The notes under the pieces were generated by a model. The model was not told the DNA's origin and made no database searches. It saw only the letters and a program-made list of their open reading frames with translations. From the NCBI RefSeq assembly GCF_022440805.1, contig NZ_JAKNTK010000001.1, positions 2,170,001 through 2,234,000 on the forward strand: a DNA stretch of 64,000 bases, in the 5' to 3' direction. Each line of letters starts with the position of its first letter. Positions within the stretch are counted from its first letter, which is position 1. The stretch comes from Holdemania massiliensis. GTDB taxonomy: Bacteria; Bacillota_I; Bacilli_A; Erysipelotrichales; Erysipelotrichaceae. The translations under genes were made by a program, and so were the position numbers. Shown here piece after piece: positions 17,457 through 25,061 of this stretch.

Positions 17457-17920
17457 CAATGTTTCTCTCCTTCCGGCCGAACCAGCGTGATCAGAATCAG
17501 CAGGCCAACGCCGATGCACAATGCCATGTCCGCCACGTTAAAAATCGGAAAATCGTATCCGAAAATAATAAAATCAAGAAAATCCCGGACGTAATGAAAG
17601 GCCACGCGGTCGATCAGGTTGCCCAGCGCTCCGCCGATCACCAGCACTGTCGCCATCCGCGTCCAGATATCCCGTTTATCCGTTTTCCATAAATACCAGG
17701 AAAAACCGACGACCGCAATCGCTGTGATGATATAGAAAAATACCATCTTTCCCTCAAGCAGACTCCAGGCTGCCCCCGTATTCTGAGCATAGGTAATATT
17801 GAAAAATCCGCGGATGACCGGAATGCTTTGGCCCAGCGTCATTGTGGACTGCACCCAGAATTTCGTCAGCAGGTCGAGAACCAGCACCCCTGCCAACAAA
17901 AGTATTTCTTTTATTTTCAT
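17456..17920 (-). CDS. lspA: Lipoprotein signal peptidase (signal peptidase II)
   Basis: An aspartyl protease of the membrane that removes signal peptides from diacylglyceryl-modified prolipoproteins. It has about 154 residues and four membrane segments. The conserved motifs are TYAQNTGAAWSLLEGK, GGALGNLIDRVAFHYVRDFLDFI (first catalytic Asp) and FPIFNVADMALCIG (second catalytic Asp). The ATG at 17920 is favoured by GGTGA five bases upstream; an ATG four codons earlier is possible. An extended -10 (TGATACAAT on the minus strand near 17950-17958) precedes it. It heads the lspA-rluD-rhomboid-dCMP deaminase operon. Confidence 0.96.
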   Translation of the reverse strand: MKIKEILLLAGVLVLDLLTKFWVQSTMTLGQSIPVIRGFFNITYAQNTGAAWSLLEGKMVFFYIITAIAVVGFSWYLWKTDKRDIWTRMATVLVIGGALGNLIDRVAFHYVRDFLDFIIFGYDFPIFNVADMALCIGVGLLILITLVRPEGEKH

Positions 17921-18022
17921 AACTTTCACCATTTTCTATAACTCTTGTATTGTATCATACGCCCCGCGGTTTTTCAAAGCCTACACTTATGCGCCTTTGT
18001 CGTATTTCCAGTCACGGAAAAG

Positions 18023-18307
18023 TCATCGCTTTTTCTCTGAGATCCGCTCCTGCAGCCGAACATGGACTTCATCGCCCGGCTGTTTTCCAATTTGCGCACG
18101 AATGTCCTTGCGCACACCGACGATATGCCCCGGTGTGCCCATCCGCACCAGACTGCCTTGATAAGCAACCCCGTCAAATTCAACGCTGACCAACACTCGT
18201 CCGCGCCCAAATTCTTCCCGGACATCCCAAGGAAATTCGATATATGCCCCATCGATTCCATCTACCTTGCGGATCACGGCGTCAAATTCATAAACTTTTT
18301 GATTCAT
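18023..18307 (-). CDS. DUF1905 domain protein
   Basis: A small soluble protein of 94 residues that is one DUF1905 domain. The segment VSVEFDGVAYQGSLVRMGTPGHIVGVRKDIRAQIGKQPGDEVHVRLQ is cited here only by its key parts: YQGSL, HIVGVRKDIR and GKQPGD. These match the family consensus as I know it. DUF1905 proteins have a small beta-barrel fold and no established biochemical role. GGAGGTAAAAAAG precedes the ATG. It stands alone between lspA and the PHP phosphatase. Confidence 0.8.
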   Translation of the reverse strand: MNQKVYEFDAVIRKVDGIDGAYIEFPWDVREEFGRGRVLVSVEFDGVAYQGSLVRMGTPGHIVGVRKDIRAQIGKQPGDEVHVRLQERISEKKR

Positions 18308-18394
18308 CTTTTTTACCTCCAGGTTTAGTCTGACCTTCCTGCTTCAAACTCAGTCGATTCCTGTCAAAGACATGATTTCAGTAGCGGCCAACAG

Positions 18395-18420
18395 AAGAAA
18401 ACCGCCTGACACAGCGGTTT
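18395..18420 (-). terminator. Terminator after the PHP phosphatase gene
   Basis: AAACCGC-TGTGTCAG-GCGGTTT on the minus strand followed by TTCTTCT; the T tract is weak. Confidence 0.55.
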
Positions 18421-18446
18421 CATTTTCATTCAAAGCGAAACAGAGA

Positions 18447-19256
18447 TCAAACACAGCGGACACCAAACTGAAGCAGTCGGGCCCGTGCCTGTTCCAGATC
18501 CCGGTTGACGTTGCATGGATCATGCGCATCGCTGGCCGTGATAACCGGAATTTCCAGATCTGCCAGCACTTCCAGCCAGTCTGCGGATAATCCATAATCC
18601 GGATGAGCATACCGCCAATGACAGCCGGTATTGCATTCTACGATCACACCCCGGCGTTTGGCTTCCAAGGCGATCCGGCTGATCCATTTGCGATCCATCA
18701 CGGCATCCGAAGCTGCCATTTTGATCGTATCCGGATGGCCGATCTGATCAAACAAACCGCTCTGCACTGATTTCAGTACGCATTCACAATATTGTTCGAC
18801 AATCGCCGAATGCGGTTGTTTCTGCCACAACAGCGGCTGTGAAAAGGGCATATCATAGAGATAACCGCCAATTGAATGCACGCTGCCGACGAGAAAATCC
18901 AACGGCAGTCCCCGGCAGATTTCCTTTAAAAACGGTTCACTTTCAGGCGTGTAGCAAACCTCCAGACCAAACCGAACCTCTAGCGGCCAACTCCGCTGCT
19001 TCATCGCGCGGACTAATGCCAGATAATCCCGCAGCGAATCCTGGAACTTGCCCTTTCCGCTGAGCCACTGAGCCTGCGTCGGATCGGCTTCGATCACACT
19101 TCGATAAGCCGGATGAAATTCTTTAAACCGATGGGTATGATCTAAGATCTGAATACTTTCCAGCCCCTGCTTCTGCGCCGCATCCACAAACGCTTCAATG
19201 TATTCAGCACAGATTGGTCCGTGTTCTAAATGCACATGCCCATCGATTCTCTGCAT
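18447..19256 (-). CDS. PHP-domain phosphatase, HisK/HisJ type
   Basis: A metal-dependent phosphatase of 269 residues with the PHP metal ligands in order: DGHVHLEHG (HxH) at 5-13, DHTHRF near 39, GLEVCYTP near 98 (Glu), VGSVHSIGG near 123, IGHPD near 173 and SDAHDP near 240. The closest well-known relatives are histidinol-phosphate phosphatases of the Gram-positive type (HisK). No his biosynthesis gene is in the window, so another small phosphoester substrate is equally likely. CAGGAGG precedes the ATG. The ABC-2 module upstream ends 16 bp away and may be co-transcribed. Confidence 0.82.
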   Translation of the reverse strand: MQRIDGHVHLEHGPICAEYIEAFVDAAQKQGLESIQILDHTHRFKEFHPAYRSVIEADPTQAQWLSGKGKFQDSLRDYLALVRAMKQRSWPLEVRFGLEVCYTPESEPFLKEICRGLPLDFLVGSVHSIGGYLYDMPFSQPLLWQKQPHSAIVEQYCECVLKSVQSGLFDQIGHPDTIKMAASDAVMDRKWISRIALEAKRRGVIVECNTGCHWRYAHPDYGLSADWLEVLADLEIPVITASDAHDPCNVNRDLEQARARLLQFGVRCV

Positions 19257-19272
19257 CCTGACTGCCTCCTGA

Positions 19273-19905
19273 TTAATATTCCTTCTTTTCTACGATTTTA
19301 ACAGAGCAGAACCAGGAAATCAAGAACGCTGCCGCAAAGACCACAATCAGCCCCAGTGCCAGGGCAGTGAAGGAAATAGCCTCGGTATCAATGGACAATG
19401 CCGGCAAAACCCGCAGCACGCCAAAGCCCAATACAAAGATCAGCGCCATCGCTCCCATCAACAGAATCCGGCTTTTCTCCGCTCCGAATTTATAGATCAG
19501 CGGGATAATCGCAATATCCAGAATGCAGGCCACCAGGGTGCTGAGCAGTCCGGTTGCGATCTGAAACTGGAAGTCCGCTTCCGGTGCAATCAACGTCGTC
19601 GCAAACGCCAGAACAACGTTGAGTACCAGCGCCCCCGCTCCCAACAAAAGCAGAAATACATATTTGCTGAGGACCAGTTTTCGGCGGCTGATCGGCAGTG
19701 TGGCTGCAAAGATATCCCAATGCGCCAGATCATCATAGCTGAATGAGGAAATCGCCAGGGTTACAACCAACAGCGCCATCATCGAACTCACCATCGAAAA
19801 ACCATTGCCGGCCATCGCTGTCACCAGAAATAAAACGACGATCACCGCCATCATGCGGGCTGAATCCAAAACAACCATTAAATCCTTATACAGTAAGCCT
19901 TTCAT
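19273..19905 (-). CDS. ABC-2 type permease of a YtrA-controlled exporter
   Basis: A membrane protein of 210 residues with six hydrophobic segments (about 17-55 in two, then near 90-120, 130-155, 158-175 and 180-200). The N-terminal MKGLLYKDLMVVLDSARMM and a later DIFAATLPISRRKLVLSKY are typical of small ABC-2 permeases. The ATG overlaps the ATPase stop (TAATG), so the longer start is rejected. With the ATPase and GntR gene upstream it makes a three-gene operon like the ytr systems of Bacillus, which respond to cell-wall antibiotics. The transported compound is unknown. Confidence 0.82.
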   Translation of the reverse strand: MKGLLYKDLMVVLDSARMMAVIVVLFLVTAMAGNGFSMVSSMMALLVVTLAISSFSYDDLAHWDIFAATLPISRRKLVLSKYVFLLLLGAGALVLNVVLAFATTLIAPEADFQFQIATGLLSTLVACILDIAIIPLIYKFGAEKSRILLMGAMALIFVLGFGVLRVLPALSIDTEAISFTALALGLIVVFAAAFLISWFCSVKIVEKKEY

Positions 19906-20762
19906 TATTTTCGCTCTCCTTTTACCATGCACAGCATAATTTCTTCCAATCTCGCCGGCTCGACACTGAGCATCGGATAGGCCTGCCGGATTTCCTCACG
20001 GTTGCGAACCAAACCCTGACAGGTCAGATTCTGCGGCAGCAGCGCCAGCAGCGAGTCCCGGTCAATTTTTTCAATCTGAGAACGCGGCCCTTTCACGATG
20101 CCATATTCATCGTGCAGCACATCCTTTGGCAGGCAGAACTGCAGCGCTCCCTGATGGATGAATGTAACCACGTCGGCAATTTTCTCAATGTCAGTCGTGA
20201 TATGACTGGAAAACAGAATCGAATGTGTTTCATCCTGAATGAAATCATAGAACAAATCCAGGATTTCATCACGGACAATCGGATCCAGACCGCTGGTCGG
20301 CTCATCGAGGATCAAGAGCCGGGCATGATGCGACAGCGCCGCCGCAATCGACAGCTTCATCTTCATGCCGGTCGAAAATGATTTCACGGTTTTGTTTAAA
20401 GGCAGACCGAAGCGCTCGCACAGCTTCATGAACTGACCATGATCCCACTTCGGATAAATGCCGGCCAGAACCTTGTCAACCTGCGGAATCTTCAGCTGAT
20501 CATGAAAATGACAGCCGTCCAGAACAATTCCGATCTGACCGCGTTCTTCAACGCTGAGCTGATCTGCGGGTTTGCCAAAGATCTGAATCTGACCCTCACT
20601 GCGGATTAACCCGAGCAGAGCCTTGATCGTGGTGGTCTTCCCGGCCCCGTTTTCACCGATAAAGCCCATGACTTCACCGGGTTTGAGCGTAAAGCTGAGG
20701 TTTTTAAGTTCAAAGTCAGGATACTGCTTATGCAGCTTGTCTATTGATAAAATGGCGTCCAT
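19905..20762 (-). CDS. ABC transporter ATP-binding protein
   Basis: A cytosolic ATPase subunit of 285 residues that powers the permease encoded next. Walker A is GENGAGKTTTIK near 36, the signature appears as the divergent KSFSTGMKMKLSIAAAL near 130, and Walker B is LLILDEPTSGLDP near 155, followed by SSHIT. The C-terminal 70 residues after the nucleotide-binding domain are typical of the YtrB/YhcG group. It starts two bases after the GntR gene stop, behind TAAGGAGG. Confidence 0.93.
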   Translation of the reverse strand: MDAILSIDKLHKQYPDFELKNLSFTLKPGEVMGFIGENGAGKTTTIKALLGLIRSEGQIQIFGKPADQLSVEERGQIGIVLDGCHFHDQLKIPQVDKVLAGIYPKWDHGQFMKLCERFGLPLNKTVKSFSTGMKMKLSIAAALSHHARLLILDEPTSGLDPIVRDEILDLFYDFIQDETHSILFSSHITTDIEKIADVVTFIHQGALQFCLPKDVLHDEYGIVKGPRSQIEKIDRDSLLALLPQNLTCQGLVRNREEIRQAYPMLSVEPARLEEIMLCMVKGERK

Positions 20763-20764
20763 TG

Positions 20765-21139
20765 TTAATCCTCCTTATACAGCAGCGTCAGGATCTCGAT
20801 CATCTCATCCAGTCCGATTTCCGCCAGATGAGCCAGCTGAACCGCCTGGGTCAACTGCTGCTCAATCTGCCGGTAGTTCTCTTCCCGGATCAGCTCCACA
20901 TTGCGCGCCGCCACAAAACTTCCTTTTCCGCTCTGCGTCACGATGAAGCCTTCACGTTCAAGTTCTTCATACGCCCGCTTCGTCGTAATCACACTGATTC
21001 TCAGCTCCTTGGCCAAGATTCGCATTGAAGGCAGGGCGTCCCCTTCCTTTAATGCGCCGCTGAGAATCAGATTTTTAATCTGCGAAGTAATTTGTTCATA
21101 AAGCGGCTTATCGCTTGTGTTGCTGATAAAGATTTCCAT
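20765..21139 (-). CDS. GntR-family regulator, YtrA type
   Basis: A 124-residue repressor. The winged helix lies at about 10-75 (PLYEQITSQIKNLILSGAL, DALPSMRILAKELRISVIT, RAYEELEREGFI). A short helical tail (about 80-124) replaces the usual ligand-binding domain, which defines the YtrA subfamily. The ATG at 21139 gives the family length; the longer ORF would start inside the promoter. The gene leads its operon and has a palindrome over its own -10, so it very probably represses itself and the exporter. Confidence 0.88.
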   Translation of the reverse strand: MEIFISNTSDKPLYEQITSQIKNLILSGALKEGDALPSMRILAKELRISVITTKRAYEELEREGFIVTQSGKGSFVAARNVELIREENYRQIEQQLTQAVQLAHLAEIGLDEMIEILTLLYKED

Positions 21140-21158
21140 ACCGTCATCCTTCCTTACC

Positions 21159-21196
21159 GTATATATACAGTATATACAATATACTCGCTGTGTCAA
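21159..21196 (-). promoter_or_regulatory. Promoter and operator of the GntR/ABC operon
   Basis: On the minus strand TTGACA (21191-21196), 16 bp, TATACT (21169-21174). An inverted repeat GTATAT-N7-ATATAC (21159-21177) covers the -10 and the bases after it, where a GntR dimer would block polymerase. Confidence 0.72.
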
Positions 21197-21205
21197 CAGG
21201 ATTTG

Positions 21206-21233
21206 AAAAAAAACTGACCGTTTCGTCAGTTTT
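21206..21233 (-). terminator. Terminator after the MATE gene
   Basis: AAAACTGAC-GAAACG-GTCAGTTTT with a run of T on the minus strand. The stem includes the MATE stop codon. It sits only about 10 bp from the GntR promoter. Confidence 0.85.
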
Positions 21234-22566
21234 CAATCAGATTCTGCTTTTTCCATTTACCCGAATACCACCGCATCAGAAACAAGATCGCCCGCAGGAC
21301 TTCGTCGATCATCATTGCCAGCCATACGCCGACCACGCCCAGCTTGAACGTTACCGCCAAAAGATAGGACAACGCTACGGCCACACCCCATTGCGAAGCG
21401 ATGCCTAACAGGATCGGAAACCGGATATCACCGGCAGCCTGAAGCGCCCGAACCTGTGTCATATTCACCGCCCGCCCGGCTTCCAAAAAGATCTCGATGA
21501 ACATCACCTGTTTGCCCAGCCGCAGCACGGTTGGATCCTGCGTAAACAACCCGAACAGCTCATCTGAAAAACAATACAGCAGCACCGACACGCCGACGCC
21601 GATGATCAGTGAATAAACGAGGGTGCGCATCACCTGCTTATGAGCCTCCTCCAGTTTCCGTCCACCGATCAGAATGCCCACTAGAATCTGAGCAGCCTGC
21701 GAAACAGCGCTGCCATACATATAGGAAACCATCGCAAACATGTTCGCATAAACCCGCGTATTGATCACCGCTGTGCCAAACCCGTTGACAATTTTGGTGA
21801 TGACCATCTGCGACAGATTGTAGGAAACACTTTCCCCGCCTGAAGGCACCCCGATCGCCAGCAGTTTTTTCAGCTGCTTCCAGGGAAACGGAGTCAACGT
21901 GCGCAGACTGACCGCAATCGTGGAACGCAGATTGAACATCACGATTAAAAGTCCCAAACCGATAAGGCGGCTCACCGTGCTGGAAATCGCAACACCCGCA
22001 ATACCCAGCGGCGGAATTATGCCCCATCCGCGAATGAAAACGAAATTACCAACGATATTCAAAACATTCATCAGTGCCGATACTGCCATCGTCTGCTTCA
22101 TCCAGCCCTGGGTGCGAAACATCGCGATATAAGTCATAAACAAAGCCTGAAAGATCATACCCAAACCGATAATTGTGATATACACTGAACCATCATGCAG
22201 AATTTCCGCCGGCACATGCATCCAGTTAAAAATCGACATATTAAAAAACACCAATGCCGCGCTGATGACTAAGCCAAAGACAAAATTAACGGCCAAAGCC
22301 AGCGAATAAGTCTCCGACACCCGTTCAGGGTTGCCACTACCGAAATACTGCGTAACCAGAATGGTCATCGCTAACGAGATTACACTGAACGTGATGATTA
22401 GCACATTGACAATCTGATTGGCATTCCCGATCGCCGCCACAGCATTCTGCGACACCTGACTCATCATCATCTGGTCCACATTGCCGACCAGCATCTGTAA
22501 AAGCAGCTCGATAAAGATCGGCCACGTATAATGAAACAATGACATTTTGTGTGTTTGAAATTCCAT
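21226..22566 (-). CDS. MATE family efflux transporter
   Basis: A multidrug/Na(H) antiporter of the NorM/DinF type with about 446 residues and twelve membrane segments in two halves. Recognisable features are the FIELLLQMLVGNVDQMMMSQ start of TM1, ITFSVISLAMTILVTQYFGSGN, and the second-half copy GVPSGGESVSYNLSQMVITKIVN. The ATG at 22566 has AGGGGG nine bases upstream, whereas the ATG at 22575 abuts that site. It has its own promoter and terminator. Substrate unknown; MATE proteins usually export cationic drugs or metabolites. Confidence 0.93.
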   Translation of the reverse strand: MEFQTHKMSLFHYTWPIFIELLLQMLVGNVDQMMMSQVSQNAVAAIGNANQIVNVLIITFSVISLAMTILVTQYFGSGNPERVSETYSLALAVNFVFGLVISAALVFFNMSIFNWMHVPAEILHDGSVYITIIGLGMIFQALFMTYIAMFRTQGWMKQTMAVSALMNVLNIVGNFVFIRGWGIIPPLGIAGVAISSTVSRLIGLGLLIVMFNLRSTIAVSLRTLTPFPWKQLKKLLAIGVPSGGESVSYNLSQMVITKIVNGFGTAVINTRVYANMFAMVSYMYGSAVSQAAQILVGILIGGRKLEEAHKQVMRTLVYSLIIGVGVSVLLYCFSDELFGLFTQDPTVLRLGKQVMFIEIFLEAGRAVNMTQVRALQAAGDIRFPILLGIASQWGVAVALSYLLAVTFKLGVVGVWLAMMIDEVLRAILFLMRWYSGKWKKQNLIEN

Positions 22567-22598
22567 CGAATTCATCCCCCTGATTTCAGAACTTTTTT

Positions 22599-22627
22599 AG
22601 AATACGCTCGGGATCAAGGGATGTCAA
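22599..22627 (-). promoter_or_regulatory. Promoter for the MATE gene
   Basis: TTGACA (22622-22627), 17 bp, TATTCT (22599-22604) on the minus strand. The -35 is perfect and the -10 moderate. Confidence 0.6.
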
Positions 22628-22630
22628 GAT

Positions 22631-22672
22631 AAAATGAAAATGGAAGCGGTGTCAGTTTTCATTGCTTCCATT
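22631..22672 (-). terminator. Terminator after the 165-codon gene
   Basis: AATGGAAGC (22664-22672 side) and GCTTCCATT pair around a 16-nt loop, followed on the minus strand by TTCATTTT. A single TTGACA of the next promoter follows immediately. Confidence 0.6.
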
Positions 22673-22696
22673 CTTGTTACATTTAGATTTTTACAT

Positions 22697-23194
22697 TCAG
22701 AATGCGGCGGTAAACAACGCCTTTTCCTCCAGCTCGTACGGTTGGTAACGAGCCTGTGTTTTATCAATCTGATGATTGGAAACATCCTGCTCATAACCCG
22801 CGTCAAGAATCCGTTTGAGATGATTTTTGACCTGCGCCGCATCCGCTGTGCTTAACGTCAGCTGCCGCAGGGCTATAACTTCATCCTGAGCGGATATCAA
22901 AGCCAGCGTCACCGCCATCTCCGGCCGTTTGAAAAGTGTCTGCGCACACTCACATTCCTGAATGACAAACGGCAGATCTGAGGTTTCCAGGACATCATCG
23001 ATATTGACCGTAAAGAACACTGCCGTATCCAACGGCAGAAATGCCAGCCGTCCGGGATTGCGGCGGAAGGCCTTGATTTCTTCCGGCTGCCACAGCGCAT
23101 CTTTGATTAAGATCAGCCACTGATCCTCAACATAGTCAATCATTACACCCTCATCAATATGGAACGGACAACGCGTTCCGATTTCCAGTTTCAT
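22697..23194 (-). CDS. Hypothetical protein, 165 residues
   Basis: I do not recognise this family. The protein is soluble, with no signal peptide or membrane segment. The N-terminal two thirds alternate short beta-like stretches (WLILIKDALW, AVFFTVNIDDVLE, LPFVIQECEC), and the C-terminal third is helical (AQVKNHLKRILDAGYEQD). Two Cys in ECECAQ are the only paired cysteines. It lies 20 bp downstream of the heterodimeric ABC exporter, behind AGAGGAAG, and may be its accessory gene; a terminator follows it. Its place in the operon is the only clue to a role. Confidence 0.75.
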   Translation of the reverse strand: MKLEIGTRCPFHIDEGVMIDYVEDQWLILIKDALWQPEEIKAFRRNPGRLAFLPLDTAVFFTVNIDDVLETSDLPFVIQECECAQTLFKRPEMAVTLALISAQDEVIALRQLTLSTADAAQVKNHLKRILDAGYEQDVSNHQIDKTQARYQPYELEEKALFTAAF

Positions 23195-23213
23195 AGACTT
23201 CGCTTCCTCTCAC

Positions 23214-25061
23214 TTAACTTCGGCTGCGGTTGAGCAGCTGGTTTTCCAGGTCTTCATTGAACTGCGCGGTATACAGACGGGCATAATAGCCGTTTAAGTG
23301 CATCAGTTCACCATGCGTTCCCTGTTCTACGATCTTACCCTTTTTCATGACCAAAATCAAATCCGCGTTCACAATCGTCGACAGTCGGTGCGCGATGATG
23401 AAGCTTGTCCGGCCTTTCATCAAATGCTCGATCGCATACTGAATCACCTGTTCGGTTTCGGTGTCAATCGAAGCCGTTGCTTCATCCAGAACGAAGATCC
23501 GCGGATCAGCCAAGACTGCACGGGCAAAGGAGATCAGCTGTTTCTGGCCGGTGGACAGCCGGGAACCGCCTTCCCCAACATCCGTATCATAGCCCTTTTC
23601 CAGCCGCAGGATGAACTCATGCGCATCGACCATCTTCGCCGCAGCCTCAATTTGTTCATCGCTGGCGTCCAGCTTGCCATAGCGGATATTGTCCTTCACC
23701 GTTCCGGAAAACAGATGCGGTGACTGCAGCACATACCCGAGATTGGAATGCAGCCAGCCTAAGGAACGTTCGCGTACATCTTTTCCATCAATCAAAACCT
23801 GCCCAGCAAGCGGCTGATAGAAGCGGCAGAGCAGATTGACCACGGTACTCTTGCCCGAACCTGTCTCCCCGACCAAAGCCACGGTCTGTCCGGCTTTGAT
23901 CTTAAGGTTGAAATCGGTCAGAATCCGCTCGCCTTCCAGATATTCAAAGTCGACATGAGAAAACTCGACATCGCCGATCAACGGTTCATAGTTCTGAGGC
24001 TTCGGATCCAGCTCCGTGCCATATTTTTCAATGACCTGCGGCGTATCGACAATCTGCGGTTCACTGTCCAACAAGGAAAGCACCCGTTCGGCACTGGCCT
24101 GAGCCAGCTGCAGCTCGGCGATCAGCCGCGCAATCTGCCTTAATGGCTCAAAGAACTGCGTTGCATACTGGGTAAACATCATCAGCGTACCAAACTGCAG
24201 CGTCTGCATCAATACCTGATGTCCGCCTGACCACAGGATCGCCGCTGTAGAAATCGCGCCCAAACCCATGACGACCGGCATAAACAGCGCTGACAGCGTT
24301 GCCGCCCGCACACTGGCCGCTTTCATTTCCAGCGTTTCAGCATTGAATTCCTTGAGATTGTCCGCTTCAATAACGAGGGTTTTGGTCGTTTTAGCACCTG
24401 TGATTCCCTCGTTGAACGCGCTGGTAATGCGTGAGTTAATCCGCCGCACACTGCGGTAATTTTTCAGAATTCTTACCTGAAACCAGACACTCAGCCACGC
24501 CAGCACCGGCACCACCATCAGCACCAGCAAGGCCAGCTTCCAGTTCACGATCAGCATGACAACGCTGACGCCCAGCATGACCGCCAATCCCCAGATCAAA
24601 TCCATCAGACTCCATGACAGGATTTCAGCCAGCCGGGCAATGTCGCTGTTCATCCGCGCCATCAGCCAGCCGATCGGCGTGCGGTCAAAATAGGAAAACG
24701 ATAAGGTCTGCAGCTTGGCAAAGGCTTTTTCACGTACATCATAGGAAAACGCCATTTCAATTTTGCCGGCCTGCATAAAAAACAGATAGACGCTGAAGGC
24801 CTGAAACAAAACCCCGGCCATGTAGACGATGGAAAACAGCCACAGCGAGCTGTCCGGCTGGCCGCCGGCCGCAAAGGTATCAATCGCCACTTTGTTGAGG
24901 ATCGGAAACAAAACGTCGCAGCCGGCTACCGCCACCATCAAGATCAACAGATGGACCAGTTCTTTGCGCAGCGGCTTCATCAGCACAAAGATCCGCTTCC
25001 ACAAGCCGGCATCCAAAGACTCCGTGTTATATTGTTGTTCTTCAAAACGAATCTGACTCAT
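23214..25061 (-). CDS. ABC exporter half-transporter with canonical catalytic Glu
   Basis: An exporter subunit of 615 residues, six membrane segments followed by an ATPase domain. Walker A is GETGSGKSTVV near 395 and Walker B FVLDEATASID near 515, with the catalytic Glu intact. The signature motif is the degenerate LSTGQKQ rather than LSGGQ. Together with the upstream half-transporter, which shows the complementary defect, it should form a heterodimer with one active ATP site, as in BmrCD or LmrCD. The start overlaps the partner stop by four bases. Likely substrates are drugs or lipids, from family knowledge only. Confidence 0.93.
   Translation of the reverse strand: MSQIRFEEQQYNTESLDAGLWKRIFVLMKPLRKELVHLLILMVAVAGCDVLFPILNKVAIDTFAAGGQPDSSLWLFSIVYMAGVLFQAFSVYLFFMQAGKIEMAFSYDVREKAFAKLQTLSFSYFDRTPIGWLMARMNSDIARLAEILSWSLMDLIWGLAVMLGVSVVMLIVNWKLALLVLMVVPVLAWLSVWFQVRILKNYRSVRRINSRITSAFNEGITGAKTTKTLVIEADNLKEFNAETLEMKAASVRAATLSALFMPVVMGLGAISTAAILWSGGHQVLMQTLQFGTLMMFTQYATQFFEPLRQIARLIAELQLAQASAERVLSLLDSEPQIVDTPQVIEKYGTELDPKPQNYEPLIGDVEFSHVDFEYLEGERILTDFNLKIKAGQTVALVGETGSGKSTVVNLLCRFYQPLAGQVLIDGKDVRERSLGWLHSNLGYVLQSPHLFSGTVKDNIRYGKLDASDEQIEAAAKMVDAHEFILRLEKGYDTDVGEGGSRLSTGQKQLISFARAVLADPRIFVLDEATASIDTETEQVIQYAIEHLMKGRTSFIIAHRLSTIVNADLILVMKKGKIVEQGTHGELMHLNGYYARLYTAQFNEDLENQLLNRSRS

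Noticed and set aside
18447..19256. Firm assignment of the PHP protein to histidine biosynthesis
   Set aside because: Motifs fit HisK, but no his gene is in the window and PHP proteins act on varied phosphoesters.
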